From: an uncultured Eubacteriales bacterium | GTDB taxonomy: Bacteria; Bacillota; Clostridia; Oscillospirales; Acutalibacteraceae | Direction of reading: 5' to 3' | Assembly: GCA_934465125.1 (NCBI GenBank) | Contig: CAKSKO010000003.1 | Location: forward strand, 1-19,260 | DNA: 19,260 nt | Part shown: piece by piece, positions 1-7,446 of the stretch | Numbering within the stretch: the first letter of the stretch is position 1 | Layout of the letters: every line of letters starts with the position of its first letter | Notes under the pieces: generated by a model | What the model was told of the DNA's origin: nothing | The model's input: the letters and a program-made list of their open reading frames with translations, nothing else | Databases searched by the model: none | Program-made: the position numbers and the translations under genes

Positions 1-1315
1 TATCGTCAGGATCAATCACATCCTCAACAAAACCATCCTCTGCCGCTGCTAATGCAGACGCCTGCGTATTTTTATAATCTTCTACAATCTTTTGCCTATC
101 AGCAATCGGGTCTTTTGCCTTTTTCATTTTATCAGCAAGCAAAATCTGTGCCGCTGTCTCAGGCGCCAGAGGAGAAATTACCGCACCCGGCCATGCAAAC
201 GTAATATCCGCATTAGCTCCTTTTCCCGCAACTGCGATATAGAGTGGACCGTATGCTTCGCCGATGATAACGGTCACCTTAGCAGTTGTAGCTTCTGAAT
301 AAGCGTTCGATAGTTTCGAGGCTTCCTTTAAGGATGCAAATCCGCTGGAGTTTACCAATGTAACCACCGGAATTGAAAACGCATCACAAAAACGAACTAT
401 TCTTGCAGATTTCATGCAAGTATCTGCATCAACAACGCCATTATTTACATCATGGTTTGAGACAATCATTCCGACTGTATTGCCAAACAATCGTCCAAAA
501 CCAACAATCATCGCTTGTCCGACCTTCTCCTGCAGTTCAACAAAACTCCCCTTGTCACAAAGAGAATCGATAATGAAACGCGCTGCATCTTTTTTTTCGG
601 TATCAAAAAGCGTTTGGGACAATTCGCGCAGTGTTATTGGGTAAGCACTATCATCACAACCAAAAATCGGTGCTTCCGATAAATTATTCGAAGGAAGCAT
701 TGTGATTAAATTTCTAACACATTCAACAGCATCTTTTTCATCTTTTGCTGTAATATGGCTGATGCCTTCGCTCTCTGCCTCATCCGAAGAGGCATATTCT
801 CCATCCGTTGCGATTGAGAGCTTTGCATTCTGTTCCATAATGAGAAGATCTGCTGAAACTGCCAACATCGCACTCGTTCCAAGGCAAGGTCCCAAAACAA
901 TCGAAATCTGCGGAACAACACCCGACAAATTGTTGCAAGCGCGCAGCAAATCTCCGTAAGCGGCGAGCATCTCGTTGCCTTCTGTTAGCTTTGCACCAAC
1001 AGAATCGTAGATTCCGACAACCGGGCTTCCTGTTTTTGCAGCCAATTCATAGACCTTTTGAATTTTTTTCAGGTGTGCGCTTGTGACTACTCCATCTTCC
1101 TTGTCAATATTCTGGGAAAATGCATAAACAGGACATCCGTCAACTGACCCAAACCCTGATAAAACCTCGGCATACTGTCCGAAAGATTTTACAAAAGTGT
1201 CCAGCTCGACAAACGTTCCTTCATCAAATAAAAGCTTTAACCGCTTATATGCTTTCGTCTTGGCGGATTCCTGGTTTTTTTGTTTCATTTTCTGAAGCTT
1301 GCTCTCTATCTCCAT
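1..1315 (-). CDS. Carboxyl transferase domain protein (acetyl-/methylmalonyl-CoA carboxyltransferase family), 3' end outside window
   Basis: The frame is open from an ATG at 1315 to the window edge (438 codons) with a GGAGG-type ribosome site just upstream. The product reads as a two-lobed crotonase-fold carboxyltransferase like the alpha subunits of methylmalonyl-CoA decarboxylase, glutaconyl-CoA decarboxylase or propionyl-CoA carboxylase. The N-terminal lobe has GAKLTEGNEML and an oxyanion-type LGPCLGTSA. The C-terminal lobe has GFGRLFGNTVG, then VRFCDAFSIPVVTLV and ITFAWPGAVIS. Such enzymes move a carboxyl group between biotin and an acyl-CoA. Compared with the usual family pattern, the stretch after the TLV strand looks shortened: the common PGFLPG...GGIIRHGAK segment is replaced by a few residues around SSGFASLKEAS. 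The acyl-CoA substrate cannot be told from this. Biotin carrier and membrane subunits, if present, would lie off the left edge. It has its own promoter (1362-1390). Family assignment is confident; exact enzyme is not. Confidence 0.85.
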   Translation of the reverse strand, partial: MEIESKLQKMKQKNQESAKTKAYKRLKLLFDEGTFVELDTFVKSFGQYAEVLSGFGSVDGCPVYAFSQNIDKEDGVVTSAHLKKIQKVYELAAKTGSPVVGIYDSVGAKLTEGNEMLAAYGDLLRACNNLSGVVPQISIVLGPCLGTSAMLAVSADLLIMEQNAKLSIATDGEYASSDEAESEGISHITAKDEKDAVECVRNLITMLPSNNLSEAPIFGCDDSAYPITLRELSQTLFDTEKKDAARFIIDSLCDKGSFVELQEKVGQAMIVGFGRLFGNTVGMIVSNHDVNNGVVDADTCMKSARIVRFCDAFSIPVVTLVNSSGFASLKEASKLSNAYSEATTAKVTVIIGEAYGPLYIAVAGKGANADITFAWPGAVISPLAPETAAQILLADKMKKAKDPIADRQKIVEDYKNTQASALAAAEDGFVEDVIDPDD

Positions 1316-1361
1316 GCTATTCCTCCTACCATGCGATCATTTTTTAGCAAAACTACATTGA

Positions 1362-1390
1362 ATTATATAACAATTTCTATGTTATGACAA
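1362..1390 (-). promoter_or_regulatory. Sigma-A promoter for the carboxyltransferase gene
   Basis: Reading the minus strand, -35 TTGTCA (1385-1390) is followed after exactly 17 bases by -10 TATAAT (1362-1367). The start codon at 1315 lies about 45 bases downstream of the -10. This separates the gene from the operon upstream of it. Confidence 0.75.
1367..1385. promoter_or_regulatory. Inverted repeat filling the promoter spacer (possible operator)
   Basis: ATAACA (1367-1372) and TGTTAT (1380-1385) form a 6-bp inverted repeat with a 7-base centre. It exactly fills the interval between the -35 and -10 boxes of the carboxyltransferase promoter. A dimeric repressor bound here would block RNA polymerase. 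No regulator is identified, and in such AT-rich DNA chance is possible. Confidence 0.3.
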
Positions 1391-1399
1391 TAATTTTCC

Positions 1400-1801
1400 C
1401 TAATTTTTACAATTTTTGCATTTTTTGATTATTTTTGTAACATCAAGAACACATCGGTCTCCTGTATACTCAAATCCAAATTGTTGCAAAAGAGGCAAAA
1501 TTGTTCTCTGCTTTGACTGTACTCTGAAAATATTTCGGTTCACACCATATGATATTGCAGCTTTTATCATGGAATCGATTAATTGTTGGTTCTCTTCCTT
1601 CAATTGATCTCTATTATTACTTTTTTCAATGATAAGATCCAAAATCACAATATCATATTGCAACACATCCAACACCAAATATCCCAGCTGTTTTTCCCTT
1701 TCTCTCGCTTCTAATACTGCCTGTTCATGCCCGACACAAGTATAATTAACTAAAATAGGGGCGAGAATCGTCTTTTCCTGAATTGGAAAGATTGTAAGCA
1801 T
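1400..1801 (-). CDS. Small hypothetical protein, GNAT-like fold suspected
   Basis: 133 codons from ATG at 1801, preceded by AAGGGGAA. It starts 15 bases after the rluB-type gene and so is probably its operon partner. I do not firmly recognise the family. The order of predicted elements fits an N-acetyltransferase (GNAT) core: a strand ending in LGYLVLDV, then YDIVILDLIIE, then a helix with LIDSMIKAAISYGV, then LLQQFGFEYTGDRCVLDV, where 'FGFE' is typical of the GNAT C-terminal strand region. The usual acetyl-CoA loop (R/Q-x-x-G-x-G/A) is not visible; the matching place reads EKSNNRDQLKEEN. It may therefore be a degenerate or non-catalytic member. The C-terminus is a short Lys/Cys-rich tail (KKCKNCKN). 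It could also be an unrelated alpha/beta protein. Confidence 0.6.
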   Translation of the reverse strand: MLTIFPIQEKTILAPILVNYTCVGHEQAVLEAREREKQLGYLVLDVLQYDIVILDLIIEKSNNRDQLKEENQQLIDSMIKAAISYGVNRNIFRVQSKQRTILPLLQQFGFEYTGDRCVLDVTKIIKKCKNCKN

Positions 1802-1816
1802 AGCGTTTCCCCTTTT

Positions 1817-2563
1817 CTATTCCTTATTCTTAGAACTTTTCGACTGCGCCATTAACTTTTTGACTTCCTCATGCGTTAGTTCTCTGTATTTTCCCGGCTG
1901 AAGCATCCCGAGCTTAATCGATCCTACTGCTGTTCTTTTTAACCTTGCGACCTCCAGCCCAAGTTGTTCACACATCTTTCTGATCTGCCTGTTTCTTCCT
2001 TCATACAACACGATCTGAAGAACAACTCTCCCTTGCTGACGTGAGATCACAAAAATATCCGCAGGCGCGGTCCTTTTACCTTCAATTTCAATTCCAACAT
2101 TAAAAGCAGTCAACTGCTCTTCCGTTATCGAGGGTCTGACAGTGACCCGATATGTTTTTGGAACATGCCTTGACGGATGCATCAGCTGGTTGGCAAACTC
2201 TCCGTCATTCGTCATCAAGAGAAGTCCTTCCGATTCCCGGTCAAGCCTACCTACAGGGTATAGTCTAGCCGGAATGTCCTTTACTAGTTCCGCGACACAT
2301 TTGCGATCCAACTCATCACTCATCGTGGTTATGTATCCACGCGGTTTATAAACCATAATATAATAATTTTTACCACCCGATATAATCTTTTTGCCGTGTA
2401 CTGTAATTTTATCCTTAATAGGGTCTACCTTATCCCCTATTTTTGCAATGAGTCCATTTACTTTTATCGCACCATTTTTAATGAGTTCCTCTGATTTTCT
2501 TCTCGAAGCAATTCCGCAGTCGGCTAATACCTTCTGAAGCCTTACTTGTCTTTTTTCACTCAC
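1817..2563 (-). CDS. rluB: 23S rRNA pseudouridine synthase, RluB/RsuA family
   Basis: 248 residues starting at a GTG at 2563, with AGGAGG upstream. An N-terminal S4 RNA-binding domain (about residues 8-55, beginning RLQKVLADCGIASRRKSEE) is followed by the RsuA/RluB catalytic domain. The catalytic aspartate is Asp108 in GRLDRESEGLLLMTND. MHPSRHVPKTYRV and the later GRNRQIRKMCEQLGLEV are the other hallmarks. The enzyme isomerises a specific uridine in rRNA, in 23S domain V for RluB. RsuA/RluE/RluF cannot be excluded by eye, but length and S4 domain match the Gram-positive RluB (YpuL). It lies 23 bases after the carboxypeptidase gene, and the ypuL-dacB neighbourhood is also seen in Bacillus. The tail is lysine-rich (KSSKNKE). 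Confidence 0.9.
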   Translation of the reverse strand: MSEKRQVRLQKVLADCGIASRRKSEELIKNGAIKVNGLIAKIGDKVDPIKDKITVHGKKIISGGKNYYIMVYKPRGYITTMSDELDRKCVAELVKDIPARLYPVGRLDRESEGLLLMTNDGEFANQLMHPSRHVPKTYRVTVRPSITEEQLTAFNVGIEIEGKRTAPADIFVISRQQGRVVLQIVLYEGRNRQIRKMCEQLGLEVARLKRTAVGSIKLGMLQPGKYRELTHEEVKKLMAQSKSSKNKE

Positions 2564-2586
2564 TTCCTCGTCCTCCTTTTTATATC

Positions 2587-3741
2587 CTAATCAAACAAAT
2601 TTTCAAAAAATCTACCAATCTTCTGAAAAATATTTTTTTGGGGTACCTTATATTCCAAATCCCGATCCGCCGTCAAATCGTTTGAAGCGATAATTGCTCC
2701 GTCTAGCCGATATACTACTCTTCCAATAATCTGTCCTTTATGAATCGGCGCATAACAAGAAGATGGCAGCTCGATTCCTCTCTCAATGCGGTTCATGTCT
2801 TCATTTCGTACCGTTATCTTAGACGACATTTTCCCCAATACATAAATTTCATCCTCTATCCCGCCAACTACTTTTAAAGGAATTCTAACAGAGCTATCGT
2901 CAAAACTCATACTCGAAACCTTGGAAAAACCATAATCATACATTGCCTGGTGATCCTTCCAATCATCAGGTGCATTCAAAGTCACCGCAACAAGGCGTAC
3001 TCCATTTCTCTCTGCACACGATACCAGGCATCTTCCAGCCTCCTTAGTAAACCCCGTCTTAACACCAATACAACCATTATATAAGCTCAAAAGCCGATTA
3101 TGATTTTTATAAGTATGCGTTTCCTCAGGTTTACTAAACGGAACGCGAATGCTTTTACTGGAAACTGTCTCGCAAAATTTTTTATTCTCCATTGCATAAG
3201 CGCCTAAAGCCGCCATATCTTTTGCGGTTGAATAATGCTCCTTGGCACCAAGGCCAGAGGGCGTTACAAAATGGGTATTTGTCATTCCGATCTGTTCTGC
3301 TCGTTCATTCATTAAAGCTGAAAATTTTTCTGTTGAACCCGAAATAGCAATTGCCAGCGAGTTCGCCGCGTCATTCCCGGAACACATCATCATTCCCTTT
3401 GCTATATTTTCAAGCGTCAATACATTTCCGGGAAGCAACCCCATTGACGAACCTTCTACGCGCACCATCGCGTCTGTTATTTCAACTTCTTTGTTATTGG
3501 AATCCGCTTCTTCAAACGCTAGCAATGCTGTCATAATTTTTGTTGTACTTGCCATCGGCCTCCGCTCGTTTTCATTTTTTGCAAAAAGTGCATCTCCTGT
3601 ATCAGCACAAATTAAAATCGCTGACCCTGCTGATACTTGCGGTTCCGATTCTTGCTGTTCTTCTGCAAAAACAGTCATCGGCAACAGGCTTATCCATACA
3701 GCCAGCAAAACTACATATGCTTTCTTCCACAAATTTAACAC
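2587..3741 (-). CDS. D-alanyl-D-alanine carboxypeptidase (peptidase S11, DacF/DacB type)
   Basis: About 384 residues. Residues 1-26 form a signal peptide (positive LWKK, hydrophobic core, cleavage near FAEE). The three penicillin-binding motifs are in order: SxxK as STTK (65-68), SxN as SGN (121-123) and KTG (228-230). A C-terminal beta domain (PBP5 C-terminal type) and a short amphipathic tail (IFQKIGRFFENLF) that would anchor it to the membrane follow. It trims the terminal D-Ala of peptidoglycan stem peptides. The start is uncertain: the GTG at 3741 has its GGTAG almost touching it, whereas a TTG at 3732 has AGGTG six bases upstream. It follows ytfJ after about 190 bases and precedes the rluB-type gene. 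The sporulation neighbourhood suggests a spore-cortex role, which is inference. Confidence 0.93.
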   Translation of the reverse strand: MLNLWKKAYVVLLAVWISLLPMTVFAEEQQESEPQVSAGSAILICADTGDALFAKNENERRPMASTTKIMTALLAFEEADSNNKEVEITDAMVRVEGSSMGLLPGNVLTLENIAKGMMMCSGNDAANSLAIAISGSTEKFSALMNERAEQIGMTNTHFVTPSGLGAKEHYSTAKDMAALGAYAMENKKFCETVSSKSIRVPFSKPEETHTYKNHNRLLSLYNGCIGVKTGFTKEAGRCLVSCAERNGVRLVAVTLNAPDDWKDHQAMYDYGFSKVSSMSFDDSSVRIPLKVVGGIEDEIYVLGKMSSKITVRNEDMNRIERGIELPSSCYAPIHKGQIIGRVVYRLDGAIIASNDLTADRDLEYKVPQKNIFQKIGRFFENLFD

Positions 3742-3932
3742 CTACCATTTTCTGCATATCTACCGCTTTGGTTGTTTCCATGATTCAAGCTTGCTCATGA
3801 AAAATGGAACCCTCAGTAAAACAACCACCTGCTTATTACGTATATATGTAAAACTCAATTTCATATATGCATAATATCTGCAAGAGGCTGTCTAAAATGT
3901 TTCGGTATAAAATCTGTGATACCCTTAAAAAC
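3742..3932. other. Gap between ytfJ and the carboxypeptidase gene
   Basis: 191 bases without a convincing gene, terminator or sigma-A promoter on the minus strand. A short AGACAGCCTCT element sits at 3880-3895. Readthrough from the upstream genes, or a sporulation sigma promoter that I cannot recognise by eye, would serve the carboxypeptidase. Confidence 0.4.
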
Positions 3933-4337
3933 CTATACGGTTTCTTTTTCTTCTCCCTTTTTCTTATCTCCTTTTTTAAAAACAGACGCAAGCTTATCTA
4001 CAATCTCGGGAATCATCCCTATGATCCGGTCAGTAGAGCCATTAAACGGTTCCACCTGCAACAATTTAATGTCTCCGCCACCAATTGCAATAAACGCAAT
4101 CGGTACAATCGTGATTCCAGCGCCGCCGCCGCCACCAAACAAATCCTTTGATTCCGTTTTTTTTATCGGAAAATCAGATCCGCCTGATCCGAATCCGTAT
4201 GTGACCTTAGAAACAGGAATAATAATCGAACCATCCGGAGCAGTAATCGGATCACCAATCACCGCATTAACATCGACCATTTCCTTCACTTTTTCCATCG
4301 TAATTCCCATAATACCTTCGAGTGGATGATGTTCCAT
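3933..4337 (-). CDS. ytfJ: Sporulation protein YtfJ (GerW family)
   Basis: 134 residues from ATG at 4337 with AAGGCGG upstream. The N-terminus (HPLEGIMGITMEKVKEMVD) and the core (VIGDPITAPDGSIIIPVSKV) are the signature of the GerW/YtfJ family. A glycine-rich segment follows (YGFGSGGSDF at 47-56 and GGGGGAG at 68-74), then VPIAFIAI. In Bacillus subtilis ytfJ (gerW) is forespore-expressed and needed for L-alanine germination; its molecular role is unknown. Its C-terminus is charged (KKGDKKKGEEKE). It lies 15 bases after the DUF2953 gene, the same pairing as ytfI-ytfJ in other Firmicutes, which suggests joint function. Plus-strand open frames over this gene are mirror artefacts of its Gly/Pro codons. 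Confidence 0.93.
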   Translation of the reverse strand: MEHHPLEGIMGITMEKVKEMVDVNAVIGDPITAPDGSIIIPVSKVTYGFGSGGSDFPIKKTESKDLFGGGGGAGITIVPIAFIAIGGGDIKLLQVEPFNGSTDRIIGMIPEIVDKLASVFKKGDKKKGEEKETV

Positions 4338-4352
4338 AATAATACCGCCTTC

Positions 4353-4961
4353 TTATTTTTTTTCCGCTTTTTTCTGAACAATAAGGCACTTGACTAAATC
4401 AAGAGCTACCGAAAAAACTGCGGAGAGTAGATAAATAATTTTGATATGAAACTTTATATTACATCGTACCATGCTTTTTTCTGCACAAAATCCAGGTGCA
4501 AGCCGAAACGATTGTTTCTTACAAAAAGAAGAAGTTTTTAATCTTCCTAAAATGGGATAACAAGCAGCACATAGATATCCATATTTGATTGCAGTATCTG
4601 CTGCATCAGATCCAACCACCAAAACAGAACAATCAAAACGATCCACGATAAGATGAGACAGCATCTTTTTAACTGCTCTAAAAATCGAAAAGGCTATCGT
4701 CTTAACGAACTGTGTAATCTGTTTGATCCCTTTCTTTTTTATGATATCCAAAGCCCCCGATTTTTTTTCTTCTTCAACAGATTTTTTTTCTTTCTTCTCT
4801 TCTAAATGTTTTTCTTTATACTTAGGAAACTTGAACAATAAAAACCAGAATCGTATTTTTATTCCAATGACATCTTCATAAATAACTGTAACATGGATAG
4901 AAGAAAATAGAACAAGCAAAAAAAACATCACAATGAAACCGATAACAATAAATGCAGTCAT
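4353..4961 (-). CDS. DUF2953 family membrane protein (YtfI-like)
   Basis: 202 residues from ATG at 4961 with GGAGGGG upstream. One N-terminal membrane segment (residues 1-24, IVIGFIVMFFLLVLFSS) is followed by a beta-type stretch and a conserved FWFLLFKFPKYK. Next come a highly charged Lys/Glu linker (about 50-75) and a C-terminal half with CSVLVVGSDAADTAIKYG and GYLCAACYPIL, the core of the DUF2953 family. The function is unknown. The family occurs next to ytfJ in spore-formers, as here (15 bases apart), so a role in spore envelope assembly is an inference from context only. Confidence 0.85.
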   Translation of the reverse strand: MTAFIVIGFIVMFFLLVLFSSIHVTVIYEDVIGIKIRFWFLLFKFPKYKEKHLEEKKEKKSVEEEKKSGALDIIKKKGIKQITQFVKTIAFSIFRAVKKMLSHLIVDRFDCSVLVVGSDAADTAIKYGYLCAACYPILGRLKTSSFCKKQSFRLAPGFCAEKSMVRCNIKFHIKIIYLLSAVFSVALDLVKCLIVQKKAEKK

Positions 4962-4981
4962 TTTGCCCCTCCAGAATTTTA

Positions 4982-5536
4982 TTATTCTATTTCTTCTCCC
5001 TGTCTATCCTCTGATTTTTTATCATCCCTATTTGGAAGCGGAGGCAAATCATCGATACTCGTAATCCCAAAACAACGCAAAAAATTCGCTGTTGTTCCAT
5101 AAAGAAGAGGCCTTCCGGGAAGTTCTAATCGACCTTTTTCTTCAATTAAATCTTTTGAACTCAAGCTCGATAGTACTCCGGAACAATCCACACCGCGGAC
5201 TTGCTCTACAAATGCCTTGGTAACCGGTTGATTGTACGCAACAATCGACAATACTTCCATCGCCGCCGGGGTAAGCGGAATATTCTTGCGGATATCCATT
5301 ACTGCCCGAATAATATTCCCATATTCGGGTTTGGAACACATCTGATAGGTTTGGTCCAGCTTCATGATGCAAATTCCGCTATCTTCTGCGTCATACTGAT
5401 CGATTAAACTCTCAATCATCTTTTTGATCGTTTCTTTATCCGTCTCAAGGACCTGTACAAGCCTCTCAAGTGAAACTGGTTCGCCGCTTGCAAATAAAAT
5501 CGCCTCAATGGCTGCTTGAAGTTGTTTGATTTTCAC
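4982..5536 (-). CDS. scpB: Segregation and condensation protein B
   Basis: 184 residues beginning at a GTG (5534-5536) that overlaps the TGA of scpA as GTGA, indicating translational coupling. ScpB is the winged-helix (kite) subunit that dimerises and binds ScpA in the Smc-ScpAB condensin, which compacts and separates chromosomes. Family features are the N-terminal AAIEAILFASGEPVSLERL, the central PLTPAAMEVLSIVAYNQPVT, then RPLLYGTTANFLRCFGI near the C-terminus. The C-terminal tail is acidic, as is usual in the family. Length fits (about 180-200). Confidence 0.96.
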   Translation of the reverse strand: MKIKQLQAAIEAILFASGEPVSLERLVQVLETDKETIKKMIESLIDQYDAEDSGICIMKLDQTYQMCSKPEYGNIIRAVMDIRKNIPLTPAAMEVLSIVAYNQPVTKAFVEQVRGVDCSGVLSSLSSKDLIEEKGRLELPGRPLLYGTTANFLRCFGITSIDDLPPLPNRDDKKSEDRQGEEIE

Positions 5537-6246
5537 CGCTTTACACCGCCATTTATCAATCTTACTTTTATGCTGCAGTCGTCTTCTTCAATGCGTATCC
5601 GTTTTCCTTTGATCAACTCAAGCACAGCCAAAAAAGTAGCAACCAGCTCCGACTTACCTTCCCCTGTTTGAAATAAATCGTCATATGACACTGCTTCTAC
5701 TTTCCAAAGTCTGCGAAGCACGTGAATAATTCTTGATGTAACTGAAACAATTCTCCTAGACACAATCCCCGAAAATCTTTCTTCTGGAGGAGGAAGTCTT
5801 CTCCTCTCTTTACCTGCTGCGCTAAAATACGCACGAATCAATTCCTCAATCTGATGACTTCGTTTATACGTCATATCAAAGTCAATCTCTAATGGATCTC
5901 TTGTAAAACAATCAAAGCTAATCTGTTTTGAAAGCATTTCAGCTACTCTTTTACATTCCTGATATTCGATCAATTGCCCTGTCAGTTCTCTTTTCAGTTC
6001 TTCTGATTCCTCATGTTTTGGAAGAAGCGACACTGTTTTTATATAGACAAGTCGCGCAGCCATCTCTAAAAATTCACTCGCAACATCCATCTCATTTTCT
6101 TTCATTTGATCGATATGCGCAAGATACTGATCTAGAAGATCCGATATTTGGATATCATAAATATTAAGCTTATTTTTTGATATCAGATGTAAAAGTAAAT
6201 CAAGAGGTCCTTCAAATTCTGTTAAGTGATACAATAACTTTTCCAT
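5533..6246 (-). CDS. scpA: Segregation and condensation protein A (kleisin)
   Basis: 237 residues. The chosen start is the ATG at 6246, which has AGGGG about eight bases upstream and gives the canonical N-terminus with FEGPLDLLLHLI at residues 11-22. The frame stays open further upstream (to 6396), but that would overlap the preceding protease gene and has no family support. ScpA is the kleisin that bridges the Smc heads and binds ScpB. The N-terminal helical domain and the C-terminal winged helix (FLAVLELIKGKRIRIEEDD) are both present, joined by a variable linker. It overlaps scpB by four bases and lies 40 bases after the M50 protease gene. Confidence 0.96.
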   Translation of the reverse strand: MEKLLYHLTEFEGPLDLLLHLISKNKLNIYDIQISDLLDQYLAHIDQMKENEMDVASEFLEMAARLVYIKTVSLLPKHEESEELKRELTGQLIEYQECKRVAEMLSKQISFDCFTRDPLEIDFDMTYKRSHQIEELIRAYFSAAGKERRRLPPPEERFSGIVSRRIVSVTSRIIHVLRRLWKVEAVSYDDLFQTGEGKSELVATFLAVLELIKGKRIRIEEDDCSIKVRLINGGVKR

Positions 6247-6286
6247 TTGTCTAACCCCTGTCTTAACTGCTGCAATTAAATTATAT

Positions 6287-6961
6287 TTATAGAAGCATTT
6301 GTGACGGCAGCCCTGTGATATGGATGATTCCATTATACGCAGCAATCTGCAAGATTCCAAGTGGAACACTAAGCACACCAACAAATAAAAGTACAAAAAC
6401 TATCATCATAATAATATTTTGATATTGGGCAAATCTATATAAAATTCTGTCTGGAATAAAAGCTCCAATAATCTTGGATCCATCCAAGGGAGGCAAAGGA
6501 ACCAAATTGAACACCGCAAGCCCTACATTAATCATCATATAGTTGATAAAAAAGATTAAAATCCAACTCATCAGCACTGCCGGGATCGAAGCAGAAAACA
6601 TAAAAATTACTCTTAGAACCAAACCACCCACTAAAGCTGCCAACAAATTCGATAACGGCCCCGCTAACGCAGTTAATGCCATCCCCGATTTGGGATTTTT
6701 AAAGTTTCTGGGATCTACCGGAACTGGTCTTGCCCATCCAAATCCAAAAAGCAAAATAGCAAGAGCACCTAGCGGATCAATATGCGGGAGTGGATTGAGT
6801 GTCAGCCTTCCACTATATTTAGCCGTATTATCGCCTAGCTTTACAGCGATCCAACCATGTGCACACTCATGAAGCGGCATCACTAAAAATACGATAATCA
6901 TAACTGCAACAATTCTCATTAAGATATCTTCAAAACCGATACCGGGCCGTAAAAACCACAT
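6287..6961 (-). CDS. Site-2-type membrane metalloprotease (peptidase M50 family)
   Basis: 224 residues. The zinc site HECAHGW places His31-Glu32-x-x-His35 in the second membrane segment, and the second motif FNLVPLPPLDGSK supplies the third ligand Asp. Four to six membrane segments are visible. It belongs to the short, PDZ-less group of M50 proteins usually annotated as site-2 protease family (YwhC-like); substrate unknown. The start is the ATG at 6961: AAGGAG lies eight bases before it. An in-frame GTG at 6970 would begin directly inside that ribosome site and is unlikely. The gene precedes scpA-scpB as in many Firmicutes and is first in the operon, with a promoter at 6989-7017. Confidence 0.9.
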   Translation of the reverse strand: MWFLRPGIGFEDILMRIVAVMIIVFLVMPLHECAHGWIAVKLGDNTAKYSGRLTLNPLPHIDPLGALAILLFGFGWARPVPVDPRNFKNPKSGMALTALAGPLSNLLAALVGGLVLRVIFMFSASIPAVLMSWILIFFINYMMINVGLAVFNLVPLPPLDGSKIIGAFIPDRILYRFAQYQNIIMMIVFVLLFVGVLSVPLGILQIAAYNGIIHITGLPSQMLL

Positions 6962-6988
6962 GAACTTCACTCCTTTATAATGTATAGT

Positions 6989-7017
6989 ATTATACTTTGA
7001 AACTGAAAAAAATACAA
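6989..7017 (-). promoter_or_regulatory. Sigma-A promoter for the M50-scpAB operon
   Basis: On the minus strand, TTGTAT (7012-7017) and TATAAT (6989-6994) are separated by 17 bases. It diverges from the rpmB promoter about 55 bases away. It probably drives the protease-scpA-scpB-DUF2953-ytfJ run and perhaps more. Confidence 0.75.
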
Positions 7018-7072
7018 GTACTGGAATAGTTATGAAAAATAACAGGTTTTTTCAATACTCATAAAAAAAGAC

Positions 7073-7101
7073 TTGCATTTATTTTTGAAATCTGATACCA
7101 T
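7073..7101 (+). promoter_or_regulatory. Sigma-A promoter of rpmB
   Basis: TTGCAT (7073-7078), 17 bases, TACCAT (7096-7101). Transcription would start near 7108, giving a short leader with AAGGAGG just before the rpmB start. Confidence 0.65.
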
Positions 7102-7140
7102 ACTACTGTTAGTAAAGTTGCATTAAAGGAGGTCGGACAA

Positions 7141-7329
7141 ATGGCAAAATGTGCAATTTGTGGAAAAGATGTTTCTTTTGGTATTAGAGTTTCTCATTCA
7201 CATAAACGTTCAAACAGAACTTGGAAGCCTAATATTAAACGCGTAAAAGCAGTCGTAAACGGTACTTCGAAGCGTATTTATGCTTGTACCCGTTGTTTGC
7301 GTTCTGGTAAAGTAAACCGCGCTGTTTAA
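7141..7329 (+). CDS. rpmB: 50S ribosomal protein L28
   Basis: 62 residues from ATG at 7141 with AAAGGAGG upstream. It matches bL28 throughout: MAKCAICGK, VSHSHKRSNRTWKPN, ACTRCLRSGKV. Both cysteine pairs are kept (Cys4/Cys7 and Cys49/Cys52), so this is the zinc-binding C+ form. It is a monocistronic plus-strand gene between two minus-strand operons, with its own promoter and a terminator at 7345-7380. Confidence 0.97.
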   Translation: MAKCAICGKDVSFGIRVSHSHKRSNRTWKPNIKRVKAVVNGTSKRIYACTRCLRSGKVNRAV

Positions 7330-7344
7330 AGATATCTGCACAAT

Positions 7345-7380
7345 AAAAGAACCACCGAGTAAAAGGTCGGTTCTTTTTTA
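7345..7380 (+). terminator. Rho-independent terminator of rpmB
   Basis: An AAGAACC arm (about 7347-7353) pairs with GGTTCTT (about 7369-7375), with an additional CC/GG pair inside, followed by a run of T. It starts about 16 bases after the rpmB stop. Confidence 0.8.
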
Positions 7381-7392
7381 TTACAAAAATAA

Positions 7393-7435
7393 AAAAGCTT
7401 CGACGGTTTTGCCTAAAAAGACCGCTGAAGCTTTT
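7393..7435 (-). terminator. Terminator of der-plsY
   Basis: AAAAGCTTC (7393-7401) pairs with GAAGCTTTT (7427-7435), with an inner CGGT/ACCG stem. On the minus strand the hairpin is followed by a T-rich tract, as expected 12 bases after the plsY stop. The plus-strand side also has T residues, so it may work both ways. Confidence 0.8.
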
Positions 7436-7446
7436 CTTTTTTAATC

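Noticed and set aside
3242..3874. A 210-codon plus-strand open frame
   Set aside because: It is antisense to the D-Ala-D-Ala carboxypeptidase, which has all three penicillin-binding motifs; the plus-strand product has no recognisable domain or ribosome site.
3880..3895. AGACAGCCTCT element as an insertion-sequence end
   Set aside because: Similar short strings occur at ends of some insertion sequences, but no transposase trace, matching inverted end or target repeat is seen nearby.
3916..4329. A plus-strand open frame rich in Pro/Ile/Ser
   Set aside because: Mirror image of ytfJ; its proline runs are the reverse of the glycine codons of the YtfJ protein.
6247..6396. A longer ScpA starting at 6396
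   Set aside because: It would overlap the M50 protease coding sequence; the ATG at 6246 gives the canonical N-terminus with FEGPLDLLL.
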